The translations under genes were made by a program, and so were the position numbers. A DNA stretch of 64,000 bases, taken from contig NZ_UIDD01000010.1 in the NCBI RefSeq assembly GCF_900497695.1, forward strand, positions 248,001 to 312,000, in the 5' to 3' direction. This DNA comes from Pseudomonas wadenswilerensis. Its GTDB lineage: Bacteria > Pseudomonadota > Gammaproteobacteria > Pseudomonadales > Pseudomonadaceae. A model generated the notes under the pieces. The model saw nothing but the letters and a program-made list of their open reading frames with translations. It was not told the origin of the DNA and did not search any database. This document shows positions 16,416 to 25,126 of the stretch, piece after piece (position 1 is the stretch's first letter; each line of letters opens with the position of its first letter).

Positions 16416-17324
16416 ATGCGCTTGCGTCATATCGAAGTGTTCCAGGCCATCCGCCAGACCGGCTCCATCAGCGGCGCCGCGCAACTGCTGCACGTGACTC
16501 AGCCAGCGGTGTCGAAGATACTCCAGCATGCCGAAGCACAGCTGGGCTTCCCGCTGTTCCTGCGGGTGCGCGGCAAGTTGCAGATCACCCCCGAGGCCCT
16601 GGCGCTGGAGCGCGAAGTCGACAAGGTCAGCGACAGCGTAGAGGGGGTTCGGCGCCTGGCTGCCAGCCTGCGCCGGCAACCGGGCATGACCCTGCGCATG
16701 GGGGCAACGCCGGCGTTGGCGCTGTCGCTGTTCCCCCCGGTGATCAGCCAGTGGGCCGAGCGCCATCCACAATCCGAGTGCGAACTGTCGAGCTTGCACA
16801 GCCGCGAGCTGGTGCAGCAGTTGTTGATGCGCGAGATCGATGTCGCCCTGACCTTGCGCCATCCCGAACACCCCGGCCTGAATGTGCAGCCTCTGGCCCA
16901 TGGAATGCTGGTGGTACTGGCGCCCAGAGGCTATTGGAGCGAAGACCGCCAGGGCGTGCCGCTGGCAGTCGAGTCCCTGGCCGATGCGCCGTTGATCGGC
17001 CTGAGCAGCAGTGACCCGCTGGCCGCCCAGGTCGGCCACTACCTGAAGAACCTGGAGCCGGCGCCGCGGATCAGCATCCGCGTGCAGACCTATTCCCTGG
17101 CCCGGGCCATGGTCGAGTCCGGTGCAGGGTTGGCGTTGATCGATCCTTTTACCGCCCAGGATTCGGCGCGAACGCTGGTTCGGCCGTTGAATCCTGCCCT
17201 GCCTATTACCCTTTACGCCCTGACCCGCGCCAACGAGAGCCACCCGCACACACTGGATGAGTTGCTGGAGCATTTTGCCGAGCGTGCGCGGGAGCAGATT
17301 GCGCGGGTCACCAGAGGCGTTTGA
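16416..17324 (+). CDS. LysR-family transcriptional regulator
   Basis: About 302 residues, beginning MRLRHIEVFQAIRQTGSIS with the helix-turn-helix GAAQLLHVTQPAVSKILQHAE and a C-terminal effector-binding domain. An ATG 12 bp upstream (16404) is also possible and neither start has a clear ribosome site. It is divergent from the DadA-like gene and probably controls that operon. Related regulators with the pattern MRxRHIEVF control amino-acid and opine catabolism, but the ligand here is not known. Confidence 0.88.
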   Translation: MRLRHIEVFQAIRQTGSISGAAQLLHVTQPAVSKILQHAEAQLGFPLFLRVRGKLQITPEALALEREVDKVSDSVEGVRRLAASLRRQPGMTLRMGATPALALSLFPPVISQWAERHPQSECELSSLHSRELVQQLLMREIDVALTLRHPEHPGLNVQPLAHGMLVVLAPRGYWSEDRQGVPLAVESLADAPLIGLSSSDPLAAQVGHYLKNLEPAPRISIRVQTYSLARAMVESGAGLALIDPFTAQDSARTLVRPLNPALPITLYALTRANESHPHTLDELLEHFAERAREQIARVTRGV

Positions 17325-17331
17325 GCCGGCA

Positions 17332-17360
17332 TGAAAAAGGCCCCGCCTGAGCGGGGCCTT
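17332..17360 (-). terminator. Rho-independent terminator of the pyocin operon
   Basis: Perfect stem AAGGCCCCGC / GCGGGGCCTT around a CTGA loop (17337-17360), followed on the minus strand by TTTTT. It lies 48 bp past the immunity gene stop and directly after the convergent LysR gene, so it ends the bacteriocin transcript and could also act on the opposite side. Confidence 0.85.
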
Positions 17361-17407
17361 GCACCAGCAAAGAAGCACCCCGAGAGTGCTTCTGATGGCG
17401 CATCAGA

Positions 17408-17674
17408 TCATGAAGCCGGACCGTATTTTTTCGACGTCACGAAGCCAGGCGCTACCCACTTTGGACCTTTGATAGGGTGGCCATTGTTATCCGTGGCGAA
17501 TACGCCATCGGCAAACAGCTTCTCGAATGTACGTTGCAGCTCGCCACTCTTGATGACCTCGAACTTGTAATCCACGTACATCCGGTCAATGCGCGGATAC
17601 GAAGATCCCGGAATCAATGCCGTCAGTACATCCGCTACCGACTCATTCAAGATAATGTCTTTGATAGTGCTCAT
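17408..17674 (-). CDS. Probable pyocin immunity protein
   Basis: An 88-residue small soluble protein encoded directly after the S-type pyocin gene, with the ATGA stop/start overlap that is standard for bacteriocin-immunity pairs. It has no signal peptide or membrane segment. It contains a tract DYKFEVIKSGELQRTFEKLF and a glycine/proline-rich end (GHPIKGPKWVAPGF). I do not recognise its family. The immunity role comes from position and size and not from sequence similarity. It should bind and block the C-terminal toxin domain of its neighbour in the producing cell. Confidence 0.8.
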   Translation of the reverse strand: MSTIKDIILNESVADVLTALIPGSSYPRIDRMYVDYKFEVIKSGELQRTFEKLFADGVFATDNNGHPIKGPKWVAPGFVTSKKYGPAS

Positions 17675-19653
17675 TTCAAATTCCTCATTGCTTCCCTGTA
17701 TTCCTGCCGGTCACCCGCCTCTTTGGCTTCCTGGGTATACAGCGGATTAGTCCGTTCATTGATGCTGTAATCTTCAAGCGTTGCCGTATGGGCATCGTTC
17801 CATACCGAACGATCTTCGTGACCGTCCTTGACGCCTAGCGCTCGATAACGCTCCAGTTCCCTGACTTCATGCGTGTAAAAGCGTTTGTCCGTATCAGTGA
17901 CCGGAATCTCGCCCCGCAGGATCTTTTCCAAGCGATCAATCATGACATTGTTGGCATCAGAGGGTGCGAAACGCCCGGTGTGAAGCTTGACCTGCGCGAG
18001 CCCCGCCTGAGTGACCGATGCGCTCTTCCAATCCAGCTCCCGGACGGGGCCGCCCGCCTTGGCAGGGTTGTACTTTCGTCCGCTATGCACGCCGACAGTG
18101 GTGGCACCATCATAAGGCGAGCTGAACACACCATACAGTGGCGCCAATCCCGAGTCGGCCGGAAAGACGTAAATGCCGTCATGGATATCCAACGGGTTAA
18201 GCGCTGGAAAGACCTCACCCTCAACCTGGACCGGCGTCAGGGTAACCCCGTTGTAAACTGGAACGTCTACAGGTTTTGCCGGGGTACCCGTGGAGCTGTT
18301 GCCGGGCGATGCGATCGGAAAGCTCAGGGTGATTGGCGGCGTATCGGCGCTGGTGAACGTGTAGGCACTGCGCGCAGGATTGAGCGTCAGCATCCTGACC
18401 TTGACCTTCGGCGACAGGCCACCTGCCGAACCGGTCTTGACCACCGAGTACTGCGTACGGCTGCCAACCACCCGATACGGCAGGTCGACCGTACCGCCAG
18501 CAGCGGCGATCGCCGCCAGGTTCTGCGGCAGATTCGGCGCCAGGCTGCTGGCCGGAACGGTCAGCGAGGTCGATGGAAATCGGTCACTGTTGCCTAGCGA
18601 GGGTGAGTAAACCAGCAAACCGATACCCACGCCGGTGGCGCGATCGAGCACAACACCGGCTGCAGCTTGCAACAGTTTTATAGCACCCTGGATGGCGGCA
18701 TCGAGGGTGAACTTCGAACCCGTGGCGAGGCCAATGGAACCTGCCACGGCACTGAGTTGGGCCTTGTTTCCGGCAACCGGCACCCGGAAGGTGTTGGCCG
18801 CGCGAATCGCCTCCTCGGCCGCCAGACGTGCCTGTTCCTCGGCTTTACGCTTGGCTTCGGCCAGACGCGCTTGCTCTTCGGCCTGACGCTTGGCTTCAGC
18901 CAGGCGCGCTTGCTCTTCGGCCTGACGCTTGGCTTCAGCCAGGCGCGCTTGCTCTTCAGCCTGGCGCTTGATTTCGGCCAGACGACGCGCCTCCTGTTCG
19001 GCCGCAACCCGCCGCGCCTCGGCTTCAGCAGCCTGAACCTGAGCCAGCCGCGCCGCCAGCGCAGCCGACTTGCGGTTGAGAATGGCGATGGCTTCGGCAA
19101 GGATCCTGGCCTGATAGGCGGCACTGTAAGAGTCGCCGAAGCTGTCTTGCTGAGCTTTGCCCAGCGCCGGGTACTGGCCCAGGTTCCAGCCCATTTCCCG
19201 AGCTACGATCTGCAACTTTTGGGCATCCGTAAGCGTCAGCGGATCGCTGCCGGAATAAACCAGCGCCAAGGCCTGATAGGCACCGAGCAGGGCATTTTTT
19301 GTTTGAATCAGGCCATCTACCGTGCGCTTGGCGTTTTCGGTTTCGACCGAGGTCTGGTAAGTGGCCTCGTTGCGCACACCGGCTGCCTGCAACTCGCTTT
19401 CGGTATCAGTCGAAACTGTTGCCAACTTGGCCGAAAAGAAGGCTTTGAGTTTGCTCTCGATCGCACGCAGCGAGGAATACACCCGACCCCGTAAGTGCTG
19501 TTTGGTCAGCGACTGCAGCGCATCCGGCTGCTGAAGAATGGCGAGGTTGTAGCTCAAGTCCGCGTTGGGATCGTAGCCACCGCCCCCACCCGGACCGTAA
19601 ATCTGTTCCCTACCGGTGATGATGATAGGGGGTAATACAAGGCTTCCTGGCAT
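17671..19653 (-). CDS. S-type pyocin / colicin-like bacteriocin
   Basis: A 660-residue bacteriocin. Residues 1-30 are proline/glycine-rich (YGPGGGGGYDPN). Residues 185-285 form a long charged coiled coil with a repeated 13-residue unit (RQAEEQARLAEAK). Residues about 290-510 form the S-type pyocin translocation domain, ending in the typical IYVFPADSGLAPLYGVFSSPY. The last 150 residues are the toxin, with HSGRKYNPAKAGGPV, ELDW, HTGRF, FYTHEVRELERY and WNDAHTATLEDY. I see no HNH/ME DNase motif and cannot name the activity; a nuclease is the default guess. RBS AAGGAT precedes the start. A LexA box lies about 95 bp upstream, so it should be SOS-induced. It overlaps the immunity gene. Confidence 0.88.
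   Translation of the reverse strand: MPGSLVLPPIIITGREQIYGPGGGGGYDPNADLSYNLAILQQPDALQSLTKQHLRGRVYSSLRAIESKLKAFFSAKLATVSTDTESELQAAGVRNEATYQTSVETENAKRTVDGLIQTKNALLGAYQALALVYSGSDPLTLTDAQKLQIVAREMGWNLGQYPALGKAQQDSFGDSYSAAYQARILAEAIAILNRKSAALAARLAQVQAAEAEARRVAAEQEARRLAEIKRQAEEQARLAEAKRQAEEQARLAEAKRQAEEQARLAEAKRKAEEQARLAAEEAIRAANTFRVPVAGNKAQLSAVAGSIGLATGSKFTLDAAIQGAIKLLQAAAGVVLDRATGVGIGLLVYSPSLGNSDRFPSTSLTVPASSLAPNLPQNLAAIAAAGGTVDLPYRVVGSRTQYSVVKTGSAGGLSPKVKVRMLTLNPARSAYTFTSADTPPITLSFPIASPGNSSTGTPAKPVDVPVYNGVTLTPVQVEGEVFPALNPLDIHDGIYVFPADSGLAPLYGVFSSPYDGATTVGVHSGRKYNPAKAGGPVRELDWKSASVTQAGLAQVKLHTGRFAPSDANNVMIDRLEKILRGEIPVTDTDKRFYTHEVRELERYRALGVKDGHEDRSVWNDAHTATLEDYSINERTNPLYTQEAKEAGDRQEYREAMRNLK
18860..18976. 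repeat. 39-bp tandem repeats in the pyocin coiled coil
   Basis: About three near-identical 39-bp units, each encoding the 13-residue stretch RQAEEQARLAEAK on the minus strand. Two adjacent copies of CTTGGCTTCAGCCAGGCGCG followed by CTTGCTCTTC are visible at the nucleotide level. Such repeats can change copy number by slippage and so alter coiled-coil length. Confidence 0.8.
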
Positions 19654-19747
19654 GTTTCTATCCTTTTACTGCTTGGACGTTTTCAATCAAGACATGGTTT
19701 TTGAACCCCGGTCGTTGGTTGGTCACCCTTCGTGGGCGACAAAACTA

Positions 19748-19763
19748 CTGTATATTTGAACAG
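19748..19763. promoter_or_regulatory. LexA (SOS) box upstream of the pyocin gene
   Basis: The 16-mer CTGTATATTTGAACAG has the CTG-N10-CAG form of the LexA consensus and an AT-rich middle. It lies 95 bp before the pyocin start on the minus strand, in an AT-rich stretch suited to a promoter. It predicts induction of pyocin and immunity genes by DNA damage. Confidence 0.85.
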
Positions 19764-19918
19764 TATTATTTTACCAGCTCATTTTGCACATGATTCAACG
19801 GAAAGACGTTAAAGAGAAATACTCTCAAATGGAGCTGACTGTTGACGCATATCCAGTCGCCGCCGCCCCTCAGGTTTGCTAGCCTTGCGCTGTTTTTTCG
19901 CATGGACGCCCAGCTCAA

Positions 19919-20683
19919 ATGATCCCCCTCCCAAGGCTGCTGCTCTCGCTCAGCCTGGCAACCCTGTTGCCCTGCGCCACTGTTGAAGCGGCCCTTCCCG
20001 TCAGTGTCTACCAAGGCACCCAGGGCGATACCGCCGTGGAAGTCGCCCTGACCTACGACGCCCAGCACCAGACCGTCGAGGGGTACTGGCTGGAGGAGCA
20101 GCGCCAGTGGCTGATCCCGCTTGAACGCACGCCCTACGACCATCGCTTGCCGCTGCTGATCAATCTCCTGGATAACCCGGACCTGCCATCCGCCGCGCTG
20201 CTGATTCAGCCTTTCGCCTTTAGCCACGACCGCGAACTGCGCGGAACCCGGGTGAACCTGCGCAACCGCGAGCGACAAGCGCTGGAGCTCAAGCGCGTTA
20301 CGCGTTTCAGTGACCGCCGGGACGCCTCCTGGCAGGGCGAACTGCTGCAACTTCCGCTGGACGGGCGCAGGCTGTTTCGCGTGCACGCGCACAAGACCGC
20401 AGGCGAGTATGTCGGCACCGTCGACCGCATCACTATCCTCGATCGCACCAGCGGCCAGCCGGTGCAGGTCATCGACAACCTGGCGCTGTTCTTCCAGGGC
20501 AGCGCCAGCCTGAGCTTTGCCGACTTCAACGGTGATGGGGTGATCGATTTCAAAGCCACCCCGGTCGGGCAGCTGGCCAGCGGCGGTGCAGCCGGACAAG
20601 ACCCGCAGTACTACGTCTACCAACCGGCGAGCAATCGCTACGAGCTCAAGACCGAGCAGCAAGCCAGGGAGCGCAACCGATGA
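19919..20683 (+). CDS. Secreted/periplasmic protein of unknown function with a DxDG-type motif
   Basis: A 254-residue protein with a signal peptide (MIPLPRLLLSLSLATLLPCA) and then a beta-rich region that starts LPVSVYQGTQGDTAVEVALT. Near the C-terminus FADFNGDGVIDFK resembles a calcium-binding DxDxDG loop as found in FG-GAP/VCBS-type proteins. The next gene overlaps it by ATGA, and its product opens with a similar SVYQGSLGKQAITL phrase, so the two look like diverged paralogues exported together. Function unknown. The start lies 155 bp from the LexA box on the other strand. Confidence 0.75.
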   Translation: MIPLPRLLLSLSLATLLPCATVEAALPVSVYQGTQGDTAVEVALTYDAQHQTVEGYWLEEQRQWLIPLERTPYDHRLPLLINLLDNPDLPSAALLIQPFAFSHDRELRGTRVNLRNRERQALELKRVTRFSDRRDASWQGELLQLPLDGRRLFRVHAHKTAGEYVGTVDRITILDRTSGQPVQVIDNLALFFQGSASLSFADFNGDGVIDFKATPVGQLASGGAAGQDPQYYVYQPASNRYELKTEQQARERNR

Positions 20684-21366
20684 ACACCTTGGGCAAATGC
20701 CTGCTGGCCGCCGGGTTGCTTGGCCTGAGCCTCGGCACCCAGGCCTACCAGTCTGTTTATCAGGGCTCCCTGGGCAAGCAGGCGATCACCCTGGTGATCG
20801 AGAAAACCAATGACTACAAGCATGGGTTCTACTTCTATGATCGCTACCGCACGCCGATCCGCCTCAAGCGCTCGGTCAACAATGGCCGCCAGTTATCCAT
20901 GGATGAACTGGACAGCAGCGGTCTGCCCACGGCTCGCCTGAGGTTCTACAACCCCGACGACAACGGCGCCTCGAAGCCCATGCTCGGCACTTGGACGGCT
21001 TACGCCAATGCCAGGCAGCTACCCCTGGAGTTGCGCCTGGTGGCTGACTTCGGTCATCAGCAGGTCTGGCCGGCGGGCACCCCGTCGTTACCCCAGGCGG
21101 CATCTACCGAGCGCTTCTATTTCCAGATTCCGCTGGCCGACGACCACGACCGGGTGAAGACCATCGAGGTCATGGACAAGGCCAGCGGCAAACGCGTGCA
21201 AACCCTCGACGTAGGCCTGCCCGGTTGCTACAGCCAGGGTATCGACAGCGTCAAGGTACGTCTCGAAGGCGGCAGTACCCAGGTGCTGCTGGAAACCAAC
21301 AGCTATTGCCTGGGCAAGGTGTTTGAATGGCGCGAGGCCAAGGGGCAGTTCGAAGCATTGAACTGA
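20680..21366 (+). CDS. Secreted/periplasmic protein of unknown function
   Basis: A 228-residue protein with a signal peptide (MNTLGKCLLAAGLLGLSLGTQA) followed by YQSVYQGSLGKQAITLVIEK, like the start of the mature form of the preceding protein. Two cysteines late in the chain (LPGCYSQG and NSYCLGK) could form a disulfide. It is translationally coupled to the upstream gene. It ends a few bases before the convergent phosphatase gene. I do not recognise a family. Confidence 0.72.
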   Translation: MNTLGKCLLAAGLLGLSLGTQAYQSVYQGSLGKQAITLVIEKTNDYKHGFYFYDRYRTPIRLKRSVNNGRQLSMDELDSSGLPTARLRFYNPDDNGASKPMLGTWTAYANARQLPLELRLVADFGHQQVWPAGTPSLPQAASTERFYFQIPLADDHDRVKTIEVMDKASGKRVQTLDVGLPGCYSQGIDSVKVRLEGGSTQVLLETNSYCLGKVFEWREAKGQFEALN

Positions 21367-21369
21367 GCA

Positions 21370-22032
21370 TCAGCTCGGGCAGGTGTGCTCGCCGTTGTTC
21401 AGGCCCTGCTTGTAATTGCGGCTGAGCAGGCTGGCCTTGCCATCGTGCCAGGTGAGGGTCAGCACATACATCGAGTCGAAATCCTCGCCATCCCAATCGT
21501 CGGTGATCACCCGTTTTTCACCCAGGGCCTTGCCGGCCACGGTGTTGATCAGTTCCGGCAGGTAGCCGTGGGACCAGGCGGTATAGACGGTGGCGTTGCG
21601 GTATTTATCCTGCAGCAGCTCGTCGGCCAGCTCGCCGGTGTCGTTGGCGCCGAAGTCGATGTTCACCGGCAGGCCAAGCTTGATGGCGCTGGGGCTGATG
21701 GTCATCAACGGGCGGATGTAGCTGTAGGCGTCGTCCTTGCTGCCCTCTTCGACGTGCCGGGAGGGGTTGGCGGCAAACACATAATCGGCCTTGCCGAATT
21801 TCTCTGGCAGCAGCGTGGCCAGGTCCAGCGCCCGGTTGAGTCCCTGGCAATTGAGTTGCCCAAGGCCTTCGCCGGGCTTTTCGGCGTGGCGCAGGAACAC
21901 CAGGGTCTGTACACCGTCCATCGGTTCGGCGCGGCTTTCCACCGCCTCGACGGCCAGCAGGCCGACTCCGGCAAGCAGGGCAAGGGACAACGCAGCGTGA
22001 CGGTGACGCTTGAACAGGGACGGCAACTTCAT
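21370..22032 (-). CDS. Histidine phosphatase family protein, exported
   Basis: A 220-residue protein. MKLPSLFKRHRHAALSLALLAGVGLLAVEA is a signal peptide or anchor, which sets the start at 22032 and not at the far upstream in-frame codons. The phosphohistidine motif LVFLRHAEKP is present, and the second catalytic histidine is probably that in YTAWSHGYLPELI. Histidine phosphatases of this branch act on phosphate esters in the periplasm or envelope; the substrate is unknown. It is convergent with the preceding gene pair, with only 3 bp between. Confidence 0.82.
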   Translation of the reverse strand: MKLPSLFKRHRHAALSLALLAGVGLLAVEAVESRAEPMDGVQTLVFLRHAEKPGEGLGQLNCQGLNRALDLATLLPEKFGKADYVFAANPSRHVEEGSKDDAYSYIRPLMTISPSAIKLGLPVNIDFGANDTGELADELLQDKYRNATVYTAWSHGYLPELINTVAGKALGEKRVITDDWDGEDFDSMYVLTLTWHDGKASLLSRNYKQGLNNGEHTCPS

Positions 22033-22239
22033 AGGGCTCTTCACAGCAAAAAGGGTTGAGGCTGACCCGCCTGTGCCCCCGCGGCCGAAGCCGCGGGGGA
22101 ATCCCTGTCTGATGTTCCATCCGTGGAATCGGGCATGCTTCAGAGTACAAGAATGCCTTTTGGTTCGATCCCTGAGCGCTCGGCCCTGAGCCAGAGCCAC
22201 TGTAGCGTGGTGATGTTGCTGAATTAAGACGGACGGCGC

Positions 22240-22578
22240 TCAATCGTCGCGGGTAAGGACTTCGAGCAGTTCGATCTCGAAGGTCAGGTCGGCATTGGGC
22301 GGGATCTTGCCCATGCTGCGTTCGCCGTAAGCCAGATGCGCCGGCACCAGCAGCTTGCGCTTGCCGCCGACCTGCATGCCCATCAGGCCCTGGTCCCAGC
22401 CCTTGATCACCCGGCCGGTGCCGATCACGCACTGGAACGGTTTGCCGCGGCTGTGGGAAGAATCGAATTCGCTGCCGTCGGCGAGCCAGCCGGTGTAATG
22501 GGTAGTGATCAGCGCGCCCTTGACCACGGCCTTGCCATCGCCTGGCTGGATATCGATGATTTGCAGTTCGCTGCTCAT
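22240..22578 (-). CDS. FKBP-type peptidyl-prolyl cis-trans isomerase
   Basis: A 112-residue single FKBP domain that begins MSSELQIIDIQPGDGKAVVK. Key features are VTTHYTGWL-like ITTHYTGWLADGSEFDSS, the conserved VIKGWDQGLMGM and PAHLAYGERSMGKIPPN, and the end LTFEIELLEV. It has no signal peptide, so it is cytoplasmic. It should catalyse proline isomerisation and act as a folding helper. The longer open frame upstream has no FKBP sequence and is not used. It stands alone, with REP-like sequence in the gap beyond its start. Confidence 0.92.
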   Translation of the reverse strand: MSSELQIIDIQPGDGKAVVKGALITTHYTGWLADGSEFDSSHSRGKPFQCVIGTGRVIKGWDQGLMGMQVGGKRKLLVPAHLAYGERSMGKIPPNADLTFEIELLEVLTRDD

Positions 22579-22666
22579 GCTTGACCTCGTTGAAGCGGGA
22601 TATGCCTTTAGTGGGCAGCGTTTTCGCAGGGTTGGCAGGGTTTTGCAAGGCCCATGACCATCATGG

Positions 22667-22692
22667 TATCGCAGGGCAAGCCCGCCCCCACA
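22667..22692. repeat. REP half-site
   Basis: TATCGCAGGGCAAGCCCGCC continuing to CCCACA is a variant of the GCGGGGCAAGCCCGC REP core seen elsewhere in this window. It is a single copy in the gap between the FKBP gene and the EamA gene. Confidence 0.6.
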
Positions 22693-22698
22693 CATGCC

Positions 22699-23631
22699 TC
22701 AGGCTGTCGCTGGCGCCCTGCCCGGCTCATGCTGGCGCATCGACCAGCACACACCGCCGATCACCAGGACAATCGCCAGACCTTCCAGCAGGCTCGGGCC
22801 GCTCTGGCGCCAGATGAAGGCATAGAGCAAGGCAAACAGGGTCTCGAAGACAATCAACTGGCCGCTCAGGGTCAACGGCATGCGCTTGGACGCGGCATTC
22901 CACAACAACGCCGCCAGCCACGAGCCGAACACCGCGCAACCCAGGCTGTACAGCCAGAACAGCGTCCAGCGCTCAGGCGCCGCCTCGACCTGCAACTGGG
23001 TTGGCTGCCACAAGGCAAGCACCAGCACCAGTACCAGGCTCAACACCCCGGTCATCACCCCGCTGAGCACCGACCACTGGTGGCTGTCGAAATGCCCACA
23101 CTGCTTGAGGTAGCGGCTGTTGTGCACCGCGTACCAGGTCCAGCAGGCCAGCGCGCCGAGGGCATAGAGCACACCGGCAAGCTTGTCGGCCAGTGCACCG
23201 GGTTCGACCGCAAAAGTCTGCAGGTTGATGCACAGCATGCCGGCGAGAATCAGGCCCAGCGGCAGGAGTAATTGCCGCAGCGTCACCCCGCCACTGTCGT
23301 GACGACCGTACAGGGTGATGGTCAACGGCAGCACGCCGACGATCAACGACGCCGGCGCCACGCCCAGGCGCTGGATTGCCGCCACCAGGCAGATGAAATA
23401 CAGCAGATTGCCGATCAGGGCCAGGCGCCCGATCATCCACAGGTCGCTCAGGGTCAAGCGGCCCAGGGCCGTGCGCATGGGAATCGCCAGTACCAGGGTC
23501 ACCAGGCCGAACAGGACAAAGCGCGCACAACTGAGCAGCACCGGGCTGAACTCCGGCAACAGCTGCGGCACCATCAGCACCAGCCCCCACATCGCACCGG
23601 CTACACCGGCGTAAGCCACACCCCGTTTCAC
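22699..23631 (-). CDS. EamA/DMT-family transporter
   Basis: A 310-residue membrane protein with about ten hydrophobic helices in two EamA repeats (VAGAMWGLVLMVPQLLPEF, LGVAPASLIVGVLPLTITLY). I choose the GTG start at 23631 because CAGGAG precedes it at good distance and VKRGVAYAGVAG leads straight into the first helix; the frame runs 156 bp further but into the divergent LysR promoter. It probably exports a small metabolite. The adjacent divergent LysR gene is its likely regulator. Confidence 0.85.
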   Translation of the reverse strand: MKRGVAYAGVAGAMWGLVLMVPQLLPEFSPVLLSCARFVLFGLVTLVLAIPMRTALGRLTLSDLWMIGRLALIGNLLYFICLVAAIQRLGVAPASLIVGVLPLTITLYGRHDSGGVTLRQLLLPLGLILAGMLCINLQTFAVEPGALADKLAGVLYALGALACWTWYAVHNSRYLKQCGHFDSHQWSVLSGVMTGVLSLVLVLVLALWQPTQLQVEAAPERWTLFWLYSLGCAVFGSWLAALLWNAASKRMPLTLSGQLIVFETLFALLYAFIWRQSGPSLLEGLAIVLVIGGVCWSMRQHEPGRAPATA

Positions 23632-23785
23632 TTGCCTGCTCCTGTTCAAAGAAGTGCGCAGGCTAACGCCAGAGCGCCGTTCCGACAAAAGATGATTTGG
23701 TATGCAGACATTCCCACAGGGAATACCTTTCATGCCGAAAGCATCGACCTTATGATTGAGGCATTCCCCAGACTGGACCCTAAGC

Positions 23786-24679
23786 ATGAGCCGCTTCAGC
23801 CGTCACTTGCCGCCGCTGGACACCCTGATTGCCTTCGAAGCGGTGGTCCGCACCGGCAGCTTCACCCGCGCCGCCAGCGAGCTGTACCTGACCCAGAGCG
23901 CAGTGAGCAAACAGATCAAGGTGCTGGAAGAGCACCTCGGCGCGATCCTGTTCGAGCGCCGCGCCCGGGGTATCGCCCTGACGACAGCCGGTGAAGGCTT
24001 CAACGCCATTGTCGAACCCATGCTGGAAAGCCTGTTGAACAATGTGCTGCGCCTGAAAAGCGGCCACGGCAGCCGTAATGTCAGCGTCATCTGCACCCAT
24101 GCGGTGGCCCAGTACTGGTTGTTCCCGCGCCTGCTGCGCTTCAACGAGCAGCACCCGGAGCTGACGGTGAACATTCACGCCAGCAACGAAATCAGCGAAA
24201 GCGATATCGGCAACTACGACTTCGGCATCCTCTATGGCCATGGCCACTGGAGTTCACTCAAGGCCAGCAAGTTGTTCGATGAGGCCATCTACCCCATTGC
24301 CAGCGTCAAACGTGCCCTGCCCGCAGTGCATTCACTGAGCGAGCTGCAGGCATTGCCGTTGATCCAACTGGACGCCTCGGCCTGGAACTGCCTGGACTGG
24401 CAGGACTGGTTCGGCCACCAGGGCTTGCGCTACCAGGCGCCGGCCAATGCGGTGACCTTCAACCAGGTCAACCTGGTGTTCGATGCGGTGATGCAGGGGA
24501 TGGGCGTGGGGCTGGGCTGGGAGTTCATGGCCCGCGAGCGGATCGACAACGGCTTGATCCGCCAGGTGTCGGCGTTTGTCGTGCACACCGGCCAGGCCGA
24601 CTACCTGGTGCACGACAAACAGGCCCTGCGCTCGCCGGCGGCGCAAGTGTTCGAGGCATGGTTACTGGCGCTTAGCTGA
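23786..24679 (+). CDS. LysR-family transcriptional regulator (GcvA-like)
   Basis: A 297-residue LysR protein starting MSRFSRHLPPLDTLIAFEAV, with the helix-turn-helix SFTRAASELYLTQSAVSKQI. The PPLDTLIAFEAV opening and LFERRARGIALTTAGEGF are typical of the GcvA/AmpR branch. It is divergent from the EamA transporter gene and likely controls it. Its 3' end overlaps the convergent GFA gene by 8 bp. Confidence 0.9.
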   Translation: MSRFSRHLPPLDTLIAFEAVVRTGSFTRAASELYLTQSAVSKQIKVLEEHLGAILFERRARGIALTTAGEGFNAIVEPMLESLLNNVLRLKSGHGSRNVSVICTHAVAQYWLFPRLLRFNEQHPELTVNIHASNEISESDIGNYDFGILYGHGHWSSLKASKLFDEAIYPIASVKRALPAVHSLSELQALPLIQLDASAWNCLDWQDWFGHQGLRYQAPANAVTFNQVNLVFDAVMQGMGVGLGWEFMARERIDNGLIRQVSAFVVHTGQADYLVHDKQALRSPAAQVFEAWLLALS

Positions 24680-25079
24680 ACAGCGCCTCGACTTCAGCTG
24701 CAGTCATTGTCGGTGTGCCTCTGGCCAGACAGTAATACTCCGGTTTCTTGTCTATATACACCTGCAGATCGAAGATCCAGTCGGTATCGCCCTCCAGCAC
24801 GCCGACCGACACCGCATCGAAATTGCCGGATTTCAGCCGGTACAACAGGTGCGTGCCACAGGTGCCACAGAAACCGCGCTGGGCCCAGTCGGATGAGTCA
24901 TGGAACACCGGCTGGCCGCGGGTGAACTGCACCGGCTCAGCGCAATGCACCGACAGGAACGGCCCGCCGCCCCACTGCCGGCACATGCTGCAATGGCAGG
25001 CGTTGACGCTGGCTTTCTCCAGGCTGACGCTGAGTTTGACGGCGCCGCACAGGCAACTGCCGTGTTTTTCCAGGGACAT
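24672..25079 (-). CDS. GFA (CENP-V/glutathione-dependent formaldehyde-activating) family protein
   Basis: A 135-residue small zinc protein. The metal-binding cysteines are in SCLCGAV, ACHCSMCRQWGG and GFCGTCGTHLLY, which is the GFA/CENP-V layout of a structural and a catalytic zinc site. AAGGAGC precedes the ATG at 25079. The family may bind glutathione or its adducts, but most members have no proven reaction, so no substrate is assigned. Confidence 0.88.
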   Translation of the reverse strand: MSLEKHGSCLCGAVKLSVSLEKASVNACHCSMCRQWGGGPFLSVHCAEPVQFTRGQPVFHDSSDWAQRGFCGTCGTHLLYRLKSGNFDAVSVGVLEGDTDWIFDLQVYIDKKPEYYCLARGTPTMTAAEVEALFS

Positions 25080-25126
25080 GGTCAAGGCTCCTTGCTGGGA
25101 GAGGTAGGCGGCAAGTCTAGCAGCTG

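Noticed and set aside
17671..18130. HNH/colicin-type DNase assignment for the pyocin C-terminus
   Set aside because: The histidine-rich HNH/ME signature (HH...P...GG...YD..N) is not present. I left the activity open.
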